Below, one piece after another: positions 1 to 12,000 of a stretch of DNA of 64,000 nt; the stretch's first letter is position 1; every line of letters begins with the position of its first letter. A program made the position numbers and the translations under genes. The notes under the pieces were generated by a model, which worked only from the letters and a program-made list of their open reading frames with translations, ran no database searches and was not told the origin of the DNA. Origin of the DNA: Climacteris rufus (taxonomy: Eukaryota; Chordata; Aves; Passeriformes; Climacteridae); the NCBI GenBank assembly GCA_013398175.1, contig VZRZ01005947.1:56745-120744 (forward strand), given 5' to 3'.

Positions 1-78
1 AGGAAGGAAGGAAGGAAGGAAGGAAGGAAGGAAGGAAGGAAGGAAGGAAGGAAGGAAGGAAGGAAGGAAGGAAGGAAA
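1..78. repeat. (GGAA)n microsatellite
   Basis: About 19 uninterrupted copies of a GGAA/AGGA tetranucleotide run from the first base of the window, so the array probably continues to the left. Nothing coding is associated with it. GGAA arrays can bind ETS-family factors, but no function is shown here. Confidence 0.95.
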
Positions 79-3000
79 ATGGTATGCTGGGGTGTTTTTG
101 GTTACCATAATCTGGATGGGTTTTACTTTGTGTTCACTCCAGATGAATCTTCACCTAAATCCTCTGGCTTATCTGGTTTCCATCAGCTTCAGGGGTGCCC
201 CACAGTGTGTCTGATGCTGCCCACATCCTGCGCCCACAAAGGAGGAGAAGCCCTGGTGCCACAGCACTGCAGTGCCATGTGCCTTTGACCCAGAGCCTGG
301 TGCTGATCTCAGTGTTTCATGCAGTCAGGAGCTTCTAGGGCTGAAGGAGGAAGCCTGGGGAAATGCAGGAAGTTGCTGTCAAACTGGACATGGCCAAATC
401 CCAGAGCCCACATCCTCCCCATGACCTGAAGCTGAGCCTTAGCAGAGCTCTCACCTGTACCTGCAGCTTGGCTGTTTGGCTGCGAAGCCGCGGGCTGAGC
501 TTGCAGCCAGAGGGATGCCAAGGGCTGCTGGGGTAGCAAGTGGGTGAGATGGTGGAGAGATGGATGGAAAACGGTTCCAGAAACCACAGGAAGCTCCCTG
601 TGGCTACGGTGAAGCAGCAGTTAACTCCTCAGTGCCTGCTGTGGGGACCTAAAGTGTTCAGCAGCAGCAGGAGAGATTTGCCTTGGGGCACCCAGGAAGG
701 GATGCTGGGCATTTTCTCTGGGAATTGGGGCTGTCGGCCAGGACCAAGTGGACTCATCTCAACCTGTGAATTTTCTCTGGCTACTTGTTGCTAGGGGATG
801 GCCCCAACACTGCTGAATTGTGACTTTTCCTCCCATAAGTCAGAGATGGGAAAGATGTATTAAACAATAGCCATCCCCATACACTTGCAGAATTACTCCT
901 GGGACAGGATTTCTGGAGTTTGCTTTGAAATGTTCCCCATGGTGTGGTATCCACCACAGCCTCCCTGAAAGCACATCTTTGTCTCGATGGTCTCAGGTGA
1001 GGCACCAGTCCAGCCATCCCTTCTGCTTTCCCTTGCCCTCCCTCTTAGCCCTTGATGCTGATCAGAGGCTTCCTTGATTCATCATCTTTTTCAGCATATT
1101 TTCTTTTATTGTTGGGAATACATCTGTCAAAAAGCCACAGACTGGACTTTAACCCACCCATCCATAGCAAATGGATTTGGGAGGGGGATGAGGGTAGGGC
1201 CAGAAGTACTACAGCCCCTGATAAGCACAACCCCATACCAGGTGAGGCCGGTGCACATTGCAGTCGAGCTCCCTGGGAGCGCACCACGTCCCCCAGCATC
1301 CAACCTCTGACACAGACAAAGGCATAGTGGGATTTGCAGCTGAATGAGTTAAAATGCTGCTGAGTGAATGTGCTTTGACTGGGGCCAGATCGATTTTCCT
1401 GGTCCCTGTGACTGATACAAGCATGTCCAGCCAGGGAACTGTAAAGAAAACAGGCTTGAAACCAATTTCATTGCAACCAGTGCCAGCTGCATGCTTTGAT
1501 AAGGCCTTTGATAACATTGTGGAGGGGAGTTATCAATGTTGGGCAGGGCTGTCTCGAAGGTACGACTCCTTCACCACTGGCAGAGGGGAGATGGATGCTG
1601 GTACCAGCAAGTGCTTACAGCACCCAAAAATCATCCCTTACAAGTAGTGAGCAGCCAGGGCAGCCCATGCCCTGTGGCTGGGCTGGGGCAACAATCAGGA
1701 CAAGGAGAGAGACCTCAGCCTGTCCCACACTGTGCTAGCAGGCTGCACGCCTCACCCCTGCTTGCACCTCGGTCATACTGACTTGCAGCTCCTCCACCCT
1801 TGAGGAAGATGGGAACACGGAGCAGAGTGACATCCTGGAAATACAATACCTGCCTATCCCTTCAAAGAGGACCCCCAAGGAGGGGGCTGTTGTCTGTGTC
1901 TGGAAACTGGCAATTACAACATGTGGGCCATTTGCTCTTCCTTTGTGTGCCTGTCCTGTCAGCCTCTCGTTTTATTGCTCTTTTCTGAAGTACTCGTGAG
2001 ATACAGAGGCTTATCAAGCATCCCAGAGAGAACCATTCAAACTGTCTTGGGAGGGGTGATGGGCACGGGTGGGAAAGCCAGCGGTGTCACCATCACCGGG
2101 ACTGCCCTGACCCTGCAGCCTCTTATTTGGCAAACTTTGGCTGCAGTGACTTCACTGTGATGCTCACCTGGGCTGCAGTGAGTGAACCACACGTGTGAGG
2201 CTCTTCCAGGCTCATAAGTCTGGCAAAACCATTAACCCTGCTCGGGGTGATGGTTTATTGCAGGGCTAACATGGCTGCACTGCCACGAGCTGTGCTTTCC
2301 CCGAGACCCACAGCCCTTGCATGCACCAGGGCTCGCGGCCCACGGCCCTCAGCAGAGATTTGCTCATCTTCCAAGCCAGGACAGACTCCCAGCTGCCTGG
2401 GAAGATAAAGTTAGGAAAGCACCCTGAAAGCAAAAAGAGATCTGGAAAGACACTGAAAGATCTGATTGCATCTGAGCTGCCTGAAGCTGAGAGGGGTTGA
2501 GGTAACTAAGCCCAGCTTGCTGTCACCACCAGCCTCCTCACAAGCAGGCTTGGCCTCCTCCCGGGCACTTTCCAAATTACTGGGTCAGCCAGTAGCCCCT
2601 CTTGCCAAAGTGGCTCAGGTTAACCATGACCATTTCATGGCCAGCCCAGCTCATGCCGCCTGTGCCAGTGCAAGCAGAGCTTCACGTGGGGTAGCTGGCC
2701 AGGATCAGTGCTGTCCCAGCCAGGGGAGAGGAAGGAAGCAGTGACTTTATGTCATGGCAGCTGCCAGCAGTTGTGTCCTTGTGGGTCAGTAAGGGCTGCA
2801 AAGGAGGCTTCGGTAGGTTTGCATGCTCCAAAGTGCTACACAGTGCTCTTCAGCTCGTCTCCTACATGTGGTGCCACAATTAAATGTTGTGCTTGGGGAA
2901 CCTCCATGGGAGGAACACCAAAGAGGCTGCTGCATGTTACCCCTCAGACCAGTTCCTATGGGAGGAATGCCTGGCCAGGAGCTGCCATGTCCGCAGACAG

Positions 3001-6000
3001 CTCCCTGGTGGGGATGAGCTGGGGGCTGGGACAGCAGAAGGTACTTCACCCAACCTCTTGCCCTCCAGGTGCACCACACACCAGCGCTGCCAGGCTGCCA
3101 CAGGGCCCAGAGAGCACCGAGGCATTTCCCAAGCCCAAGGTCTCATCACCAAAAAGCTCCTGAAGTTGCAGAGGGCTGTGTGCTCCCGTTCCTGCCTGTG
3201 GTGTTCCTGCCCTCCCTGGAGAAGGGCTTTGAGGTGCGAGGAGAGCATGGTGCCAGCTCCAGAGAGGCACGTACAGGGGGAGCAGGGTCGGTGTCCTGAC
3301 TGGGTGTCAGAGCAGAAGAGGGGGCTGCTGTCGTCTCCGGATGCAGCGCCGTGTAACTTTAGCTCTGGGCCATTCCTATTTGTCCTCGCTTCTTGCATGT
3401 TGTGAATAGATATTAGCTCAAGCTCAATGGTATCCACGCAGGTCTTGGAACCAGATGATTCAAGCTGGGATTTGTTCCATATCTCGGGTTTCACATGTTT
3501 TCTTTAGCTGCATTTTAATGGTGGGGGTTTCCTTTTAGTTTCATGAGATGTTTTACCCAGGTGCCATTCCTTCACAGCTGTAAATAACCCAAATAAATCC
3601 CATTCCTGGAATATGTGAGGGTGAAGAGGAAGTGCCCTACAATATAATAGGTTAGGTTTTTATAACAGCTCTTCATCTGGAAAGCCATTGGAAACACGTC
3701 TGCAGAAAATGTCTGGCACCAGTCTGGAAAACAACATACAACGTCAGCAGAGCTCTAAAGAGAGAAGTGTAACATGGTTAAATAAAACCTGGATTGGGTT
3801 TGGTTCACCTTTATTTCCAGCTTCAACCAACAAACCTCTCCTCTGACTGCAGCTGAGCTCAGGTCCTGCTGGTAATGGGAAATAAAATTCCCCTTGTTTT
3901 CCTAGTTGCCCAATTTTTGTGAGTCGCTCCTGACAGGCTGCAGTAACTCTTGGGCTGTTTTATATATCCTGAGCCATGAGGGGCCAGGAAGAGGCTGGTG
4001 GCCAAAAATGAGGTGGTCTGGTCCTATGTGGATTTGTCAAACCTTGTGCAGTGAATTCCCATTTCTTGCTGCTTCCTGCCCTGACAGCCACTTGTCCCTA
4101 CCAGCTGCAGCAGTTCTGTTCAGGCCATGGAGCAGCAGAGGGGCTAGAAGGTACCTCCAAAGCATTTCCTGTATTTAGAGGATCCACCCCTCAGACCAAT
4201 GCCTTTTCCATCTGTGGGTTGGTGTTGGGAGCCCTCCTGCCTTGCAAGGGGTCTTGTGCCTGGGAGACGAGGATGCTCAGAGGAATTATTGACTTCTTCC
4301 CTTGGCTCTTCTCCCATGCCAGGACCAAAAATGCTCTGTTCCTGCTTACCACAGGGTGGAAAAAACAGTAATACAAGTTGTGTGCACTCTCTCTAAGGAG
4401 ACAGCAGCATGTTTGGACCATCAGCTTAAGCTTTGCATCCCTGCATGGGGTCTACATCCCATCCCAGAGCCTGCTGACAACTTGTCCAGGCATGTACAGG
4501 TGTTACCAGCACTGTAATACCTTTAAGAGGGACTGGTTTGACAGGCTGCTCCTGCCTTTTGCTAACTCCCACTCCCAAATTAATCTGGGGCAACTTGCCA
4601 CAGGCTGCCCCATCTCACAGGTACCCCAGAGCTGGGTTTCCCTGCTGTGCTTATGCACTATTGGCTGAGGGCCAAACCACTCCATGAATTATTGCTCTCC
4701 TTGCTGCTGGGCTGTTTGAACACCATCTGATGTGATATCAGAAGTGTCACAGCCTGGGGGAGTGAAGGATGACCCCATTCCCATGGGACTCCCAAGCACT
4801 GCCCATGTAATGGCATCTGACTTGGGAAATCAGGGCTGGAGTGGAGGGTGTGCATCTCTGGGGTGCTGGAGGGTGAGCTGTCCCCTGCTTGCCTGCCCTT
4901 GCTGCCTTGCCCTCCTCATGGAAGAAATCCCTCCTGAGGAAGGCAGTGAGTGAGGGGGGCTCCGCACCCTCCCCGTGCCTGAGGTGCTCTTGTCAGCCTC
5001 TGGATCCTGCCTGATGGATGGCTGCAGGCAGCAAATTTGAGCAGCATCTCCCTGCCAATTTAAATAAATAAATGAGTCTGAATGCTTCGCCTTGCAGAAT
5101 GGCATCTCATTCAGCCATTCAAGCATCAAATACCTCCGGGATTCTTTGGGTCTCAATTTGCAGAACTATTTCCCTTTCAAGTGCTCTTTTATTTTTCTTT
5201 TTACTTATTTAAACCTGTTTTTCCTGTAGTGAACAATCCTTGCACGTGAAAACAGGCAGCTTTTAGGTGTTGGTGGAGCTTTCCTCCAGACTGAAGAGGG
5301 ATCAGCAGACTGTATTCACAAAGGTCTTCCCCAGCCCTTGCAGCTGCAGGGGCTGCAGAGGGGTGTTCTGTGGTTCAGGTTTAGTTTGAGTTCCCCAGGG
5401 CTGCCGGATCACTCGTGGGAAGTCTCGAGTGCTCACAGCCAAGGCTGAGCAGATGTGCTGGTGCTGAGCGGAAGCTCTGACCACCCAAGGCCAAGGAGAA
5501 GCTGCAGGAGCTACTGCTGGTGGGGGCTGCAGTCCCCTTCTCAGCCCCTTAAGGGGGTCACGGCAACTGGAGGGTGGGAGGAACACGCATGTGTCCAAAA
5601 TACCACAGATGCCTTAAGGACAGAACAAGCTCAGGCCTGGTGAAGTTGCATTTAGTGTCAGTGGGATTGGGGAAATTGATGAGGTGGGGAGAAGGGTGAG
5701 GAGATGATGTCCCTTGGCTGCATCCCCTCTGCTGGGCCCCTGTTGCTGTTCTGTGAGCTCTGGGCCATGGAGTTTGCAAAGAACCACCTGGAGAAGCTGC
5801 CTGAGGCACCTCAGAGACTGGAAGAGCAGAACACAAATGAAAAGAAGCTGGTATTATTTTATTTTTATTTTAAGCCAAACACTAGAATATTAAGCAATCT
5901 AACTCATAGTGCTTGAGCACCTGGGCCTGATATACAGCAGAGCCCCCCTGAAGCACAAGAGTTTCCCTGTGTGTGATCTAAAACAAACATCTTCCTAGCC

Positions 6001-9000
6001 CATCTCTAATCAAGGCCTTATGGATCAGTGAATTAATAGAGGGGCTTAGTTAAATTTAGCAAGATTTGTGTTATTGTTATTGGAGATGGTGGTGGGTTTT
6101 GACTACTTTATTCCATCCATATACCCCCCTTACACTGATCATCCTCTCCTGCCTTTGGGTAATCTGCTCAGTGCAGTGGCCAGGCATGGTTCTTCACAGG
6201 TGTTTGGGAACAAGCTGTGGTGTTTTGGGGCAGGACACACACACAGAGGCTCAGGCTGCTGCGAAACAGCTGAGAGCAGTTCTCCAAGGGCAGTTCCTTT
6301 TGCTGACGCTTGCATCCTCGTGCCTTTGCACCACGCTTTTGTGTGCAGCAGTGCTGCTCCTGTAAGGCTCTGGTGGCCTTTTGCACCAGTGTGGGAGGAA
6401 TTGCAGAGGGTTTGTGCTGGTGGCCTTTCTGAGGGTGTCTGGTCTCCCTCTAGCAGCAGTCATCGTGGTCAAAACGCTGCACGTCAGCCAGACCATAAAT
6501 AAATGGTTTGGGCTCATGTTTTAGACACATTGAATAAACACAGTGCAAACTGTGCTGCATCCCTTCAGCTCCTCCATCTTCCTGCCAGTTCCTCGCGAGC
6601 TCTGGCTGCCTTCCCTGTGCTGCAGATAATGGCAAATTGACTCTGTCCCTGTTGCAGATCCTCCCTGGGAGCTGTGGGGAGGATACACTCCCTATGGAGT
6701 TGATCTCCCCTGGTCTCCCTCATTTCCAACCAGCCTGTGTGCTCAGTGTAGCTGGAACAAGGGGGAGTGAAAGTGTCTCTCTGACATGCCTCGGTTGGCC
6801 AGCGATGGCGCTTGCTCCCTTGTGGGAATGCCACTGCTGCTGGAGTGATAAACTAGAGGTATTTGGGGATTCGAGAGTGAGGGAGCTGAGGATGAGCAAG
6901 ACATTGCTGTACATCTCTGCAAACCAACACTGCCACTGCATGGGAGCTGAGTTCAGAAGAATGAGGAGCCCTGTCCTCGGATTTGCAGACACAGGTTTTT
7001 CTGCCATTGGTGGGGTGGTTTGAAAATCCTTCCTTGGATCTCAGCTGGTAGAAGGGCACGAAATCCCTTTTATAGTCCTCAACCTCCCAAGTCCATGCTA
7101 GCATATTGCAGCCCTCCCTGGCTGCTGGGGACGAGCCAGCTCTGGGAGCTGTTTGATGGGAGGAAGCTCAGGGCACCTTGGCCAACACTACAAGTGGCCA
7201 GGACCTGGACAAGCAGCAAAGGGCAATCACTAAGTTCCCCCTCTGCTTTCTATGCCAGCACTATCCCTCTCTACCCTCCTCTGTTCAGCCATTTTCTACC
7301 CTCAGGGTGGCAAAACCCAGTTTTGCCAACAGCATCACCCTTCCATCACCTGTGCTGGTACCTCTGCAGTTTCCCCAGTCCTTGGAGGTGTATATGGTGC
7401 TCTGCTCCCTCCTGTGAGTGGTCCCTGTGAGGTACCAGCTCAGCAAGGCTGAGCAGAGTTTGCTGCATCTTGCTCATGTTTCCCAGGCCCCATGCACTTC
7501 TGCAGTTGTCGTCCACAGCACAGCCCCCACGGTGGGAATGGCTCCAAAACCGAGCGCCGCAGCAGCTCGGCTGCACGTGAGTCCATTCGCCAAGCCCAGC
7601 TGGGGAACTGATTTGACTGAAAAAAAAAAATTTTTTTAATTCCTTTTTTCCCCTGTGTCATTTTTAAATCCAGATCAGTTCCTCGACCTGGTTTCCTCTG
7701 GCTCTTCCAAAGAGCCAAAGGGCAGCCTGGGATTAGGCAGGAGGATGGAGACACTGCAGAGTTCAGCCCACCAGCAACAGAACTGCAGTGTCAGCAGTCC
7801 AAGGTGAGTTCAAACAACAAACTCTGGAGCCACTTCCTTCCCTACTTCCCCACAGATCAGGAGTGACACCTTCCCACAGAATAGCCAGTGTCCAGGGAGT
7901 GTGGCCACTGCTCCCAGCTAGCAGGAGCTGGCTCAGAACAGAGATTCCTTCTCCTCTGCTGCTGAAGCCTTTTGAAATGTGTTTACATAGCAGGCGGGAA
8001 TAAAAAGTCAGAATTTCATTGGTGTTTGGCCAGGGAATCATTCTGATTTGAAATCCCTTGTCTGACTTGGTTTTTTTGATTGTGCTAGCAAAAATAAATG
8101 GAGGCACTGAAGTGAACGTGGAGAAATCAGTAGATCAGGATGTCCGGACGTTCCAGTTCCACAGGGCTTTCTCACTGTAGGTTGTCTAACGTGGGTGGGG
8201 TGTCACTCCAAACCCTTTTTGTTTCAATGTCCATTATATTTTTCTAACGTGTCTGTGGGTTGTGCCCACCATGTCCACAGGCCAGAGCCCCCTTTTGTGC
8301 TCCCTCCCAGCCATGTGCCCACCCTAGATGATCTGCTTAACACAATTTAGTGAACGTGCCTCCTAATGAGGCCACACAACCCCAGCGTTGCTGCCTGGGA
8401 GTTTCTGCAGCGACACTGCTGCAGCTTGGGCCTCTCAGAGCTATTTTCCACCACGGGGACTGCATCAGTGCCAGATAAGTTGGGAGCCTAAAGCAGCTCC
8501 CTTTGCCATCCTCCTTTGAACTCATTAGTGAAGATGCCAAGGCTTGACTAGATATTTAGTTTGCTGGCACTTCCTTAGGCCTCTGTGCCCTAAATAGCAC
8601 TCAGCAGTCATTTATCATCGCAGTCCGGGTCCTCCAGGCAGCGCGCTTTCGCATAGCTGTATTTATAGCCTTGTCAATTTTCATTCTCTTTTTCAGAAAC
8701 AGAAATACTGATATTCTGTGCTGAAATTTCCTGTCGAAGCTGCCACCCACCTGTGGTTCAATAAACACCAGCTACCCATCAAATGAAGTTTGTCACAACA
8801 TAATCTTCTCTCATCCCTTGATCTCTGCTAGCTGTGGCCGCTCTTCTTCTGGAAACTACCGTCATTTCTGTGCTCCTGGGCACAAAGCTGGCTTTCCCAG
8901 TGGATGCAGAACCTTGCTACCCTTGGACTTTACATCTCTCCCCTGTCACAGGATCACAGAATCGTTTAGGCTGAAAAATACCTCTAAGAGCATAAAGTTC

Positions 9001-12000
9001 AACCATCAACCCAGCACTGCCACGTTCACCACATGTTTTGGTTTGTGTCATGGGGTTTGGCTGCCCTGAGGACAACAAAACCAGCACATGTCCATCTGGT
9101 AGTGAAGTGTGGGAGAGGCTGTGGCAAAAGGCTGGGTGCAGCAGCCTAACTCCCAGCTTCCCTGCAGGAGAGTTCCTGGCTAAGTCCACAGCTGGATTGG
9201 CCAACAGCCCACAGGGCCATCGGTTTCTCCAGGAACTGCAGCCCTGCTCCAATGCTCCAGTTCGAGAAATTGGTCTAATTAGAGAAGAGTGAAATGCTTC
9301 TCCTGCTTGGAGAGCCTCAGGTCCCCAGCCTACTTAAAGCTCCACGTAAGACCATTAGCACGACAACGTGTCTCCCCAGCACCGCGCACTCGCTCGCACG
9401 CTTGGCAGGCGGCCGACCAGATGCAGCCAGGCTGTCTGGAGGTGCCAAGCATAACAATTAACAGCGGCTTCGTGGTGGGGTTGGCAGTGGCAGCTGCAAA
9501 CTCCAGGCACGTTCGGCCGCCCACCTTGCTTCCAGGCACAGCACAGTCCTCTTGCACCCTCCAAGAGACACTTCCAGGGGTCAAGGAGATCACAGCAAAG
9601 GTTTCTTGGTGCCAAACAGCTGCAGGACCTCAGTGACTTACCAAAAATGAAGTCCTGTGGTGAAGAGCACCAACTAAAATGTGCCTCAGCTAAATTGTTG
9701 AATATTGTACCTTATTTCTGTCAAAGTGCTGTGTCTCTTTGGGTTTTTTCATGCTGAATCAAGCTTCAATTCTGCAAACACCAGAGTAACTTCATCCAGG
9801 TGAACAGCCCTGTGGAGTTTGGGAGGGAGGCCGCCACGTTCCTTGCTTGCTGCAGCAGGCACAAGCAGCTTTATTAGGTCTTAATTACATCCTTGCTATA
9901 CAAAATTCTTAAATTTGCTACTAAAGGCAGATAGAAATAAAAATGCTGCACGTTTGCAGCCATGAATAATACACTCACACACTCATTTACTAATGGATAC
10001 ACTTCTCTAATTTCTTTCTCCCTCCAGACATTTGCCAAAGCTCTTTTCATTCCCATCACACCTTCAGCAAGCAGTAAGCCCTTCTGTGTTTTGTTGCTTT
10101 TATCTCTACTCTGAAAGCTTTTATTGACTGCATGTTGGTTTTTTCTCCTCACCTTTTCCATTTCCCATCTAGCCTTTTTTTGTTGTTGTTGTTGTTGTTA
10201 TTTGGCTGTTGTTGTTTCAAGCCTTCAGATCTCCAAGAAGTCCCTTATGGAGCTATTTTGGTTATTCCTCACTGCAGCAGCTGAGAACTCCTGGAAGAGC
10301 TAATGACAGGAACAACAAGGAAAAGTACAGTTGGCCCCAGAATGCATTTGGATTAGGGGGTGGGGAGTTCAGTAAATTATTGAACTATCTGGATAAGAAT
10401 TCAAATCAAAACCTATTTTGCCTTAGTGCCTGACTCTCATTTGCATTTAAGAGCTGTAAGTGTTTTAAGGATGAGCTCTGAAGCTGCTTTTCTGTATGTT
10501 TCTTGCTTCAAACAGAGGGATGAGCCCCTTCCTCATACAGCGAGTGTCTGCAGGACTGGGGCCATCCTCCATGCTGAACCAACGAGCAGCACCTGGCGAG
10601 CCCATTCAGAGATGAGTTTCTCTTCCTGCCCTCACACCCGCCCTGCAGCACCACCCACAGCAAACCTTTAGCCAAGGCTAAATTGGGTGACCCAGCCAGT
10701 TCACTCCACTTTGCTGAAAACAGGCACAGAGGCATCCCTTTGCTGGCACGGGTGGCTGGTGGCCCTGGCACGGGGGTTGCACAGTGGGTCTGGATGGAGA
10801 TTTGATTCATACAAGGCCCTGGGGCTCTCCCCTCCCCTTGTATGCTACCCATGTGCATGGGATTAACCCTCTCAGTGGCTGGACGAGCAGGACTCTGCCT
10901 GGCTGCCTCAGAGGTCATGGATGCACCAAGGGTTTGGCCATTTAGTTGAGCAGGTTTGCAGCCAAGAGAGGGGTCGAGGGGCTTTGGCACCGACAAGGGC
11001 AGGAGGAGCCTGGAGTGCACAGCAAACAAGAGCAACTACCTGTTGTGCTTCCACTGCCAGCTGCTGTTGGAGCTGCTGGAGTGAGGGACTTTCCAAATAG
11101 CTGAGGCATGAAACCACTAATAGCTCAGCTTTGATCCCACTACTTTGAAAGGAGTCCTGAATTTTCCAAAGCAACCAACTCTCATCAGAGGTTGGAGGCA
11201 GCGGCCTTTGCCCATTTTCACTTTGGTTGGGAGCTCTGAGTTGTGTGTCCAGAAAAGCCCAACTATCTCAAGGAACCTCAGTTTAGGATGAATGGGCTTG
11301 TGGCTGCTTTTAGAAGCAAACCACAGTGGCTTCCCAAGATATTTTGGTGGCTGATGGCCACCTTAGTGTCACAGTAACCACAAGGGCTTTGTGCAGAAGC
11401 ATTTCTGTAACTTCTGAAGCTGGAGGTGTAGGGTTGGCTGCCCTTCCAGAGCCTTGCTCTCTGAGTCTTGACTTTCCTTGTTACCACTCCTTTGGACATC
11501 AAAGCAGCTGGTTTGCTGAGGACCTTGCTCTGCTCTGTTGCTCCCCTCCATTCCTTGGTTTTTGTAAGACAGACAAAAGCTCTTTGCCCAGCTCGGGCAA
11601 AACCAGCAGAAGAAACACAGAGTTTCTAGATCATACTGTTTGTGAGAGATGAGGCAAAAAAGACAAAACAGGTTAGAAGACTCTTGAAACACCTTGCAGC
11701 AAGAGGGCCAATGCCTAAGCATTGCACAGCCTAGGAGATCGAATCCTCTTTCACGTGCCTTGGAAACACCTTATCCCTTCTCACAGGGCTCTTGCTTTTG
11801 CAGGCCAGTGAGCCAATGGGTGAACTGATGCTTGTTTGGGGGAAGCATAGAGGAGAAGATTCACCTCCAAGCAAGAAGCTTGTAGTGCTGCATCCATCTT
11901 ATCTGCCCTGGCTCTCCGGAGCATTCCCAGCCTTTTTCTTTCCATGCTCCACTGGAGTCTAATCCTGCATGCAGAAAATTCCTCATGCGTTTTGCTCTTA

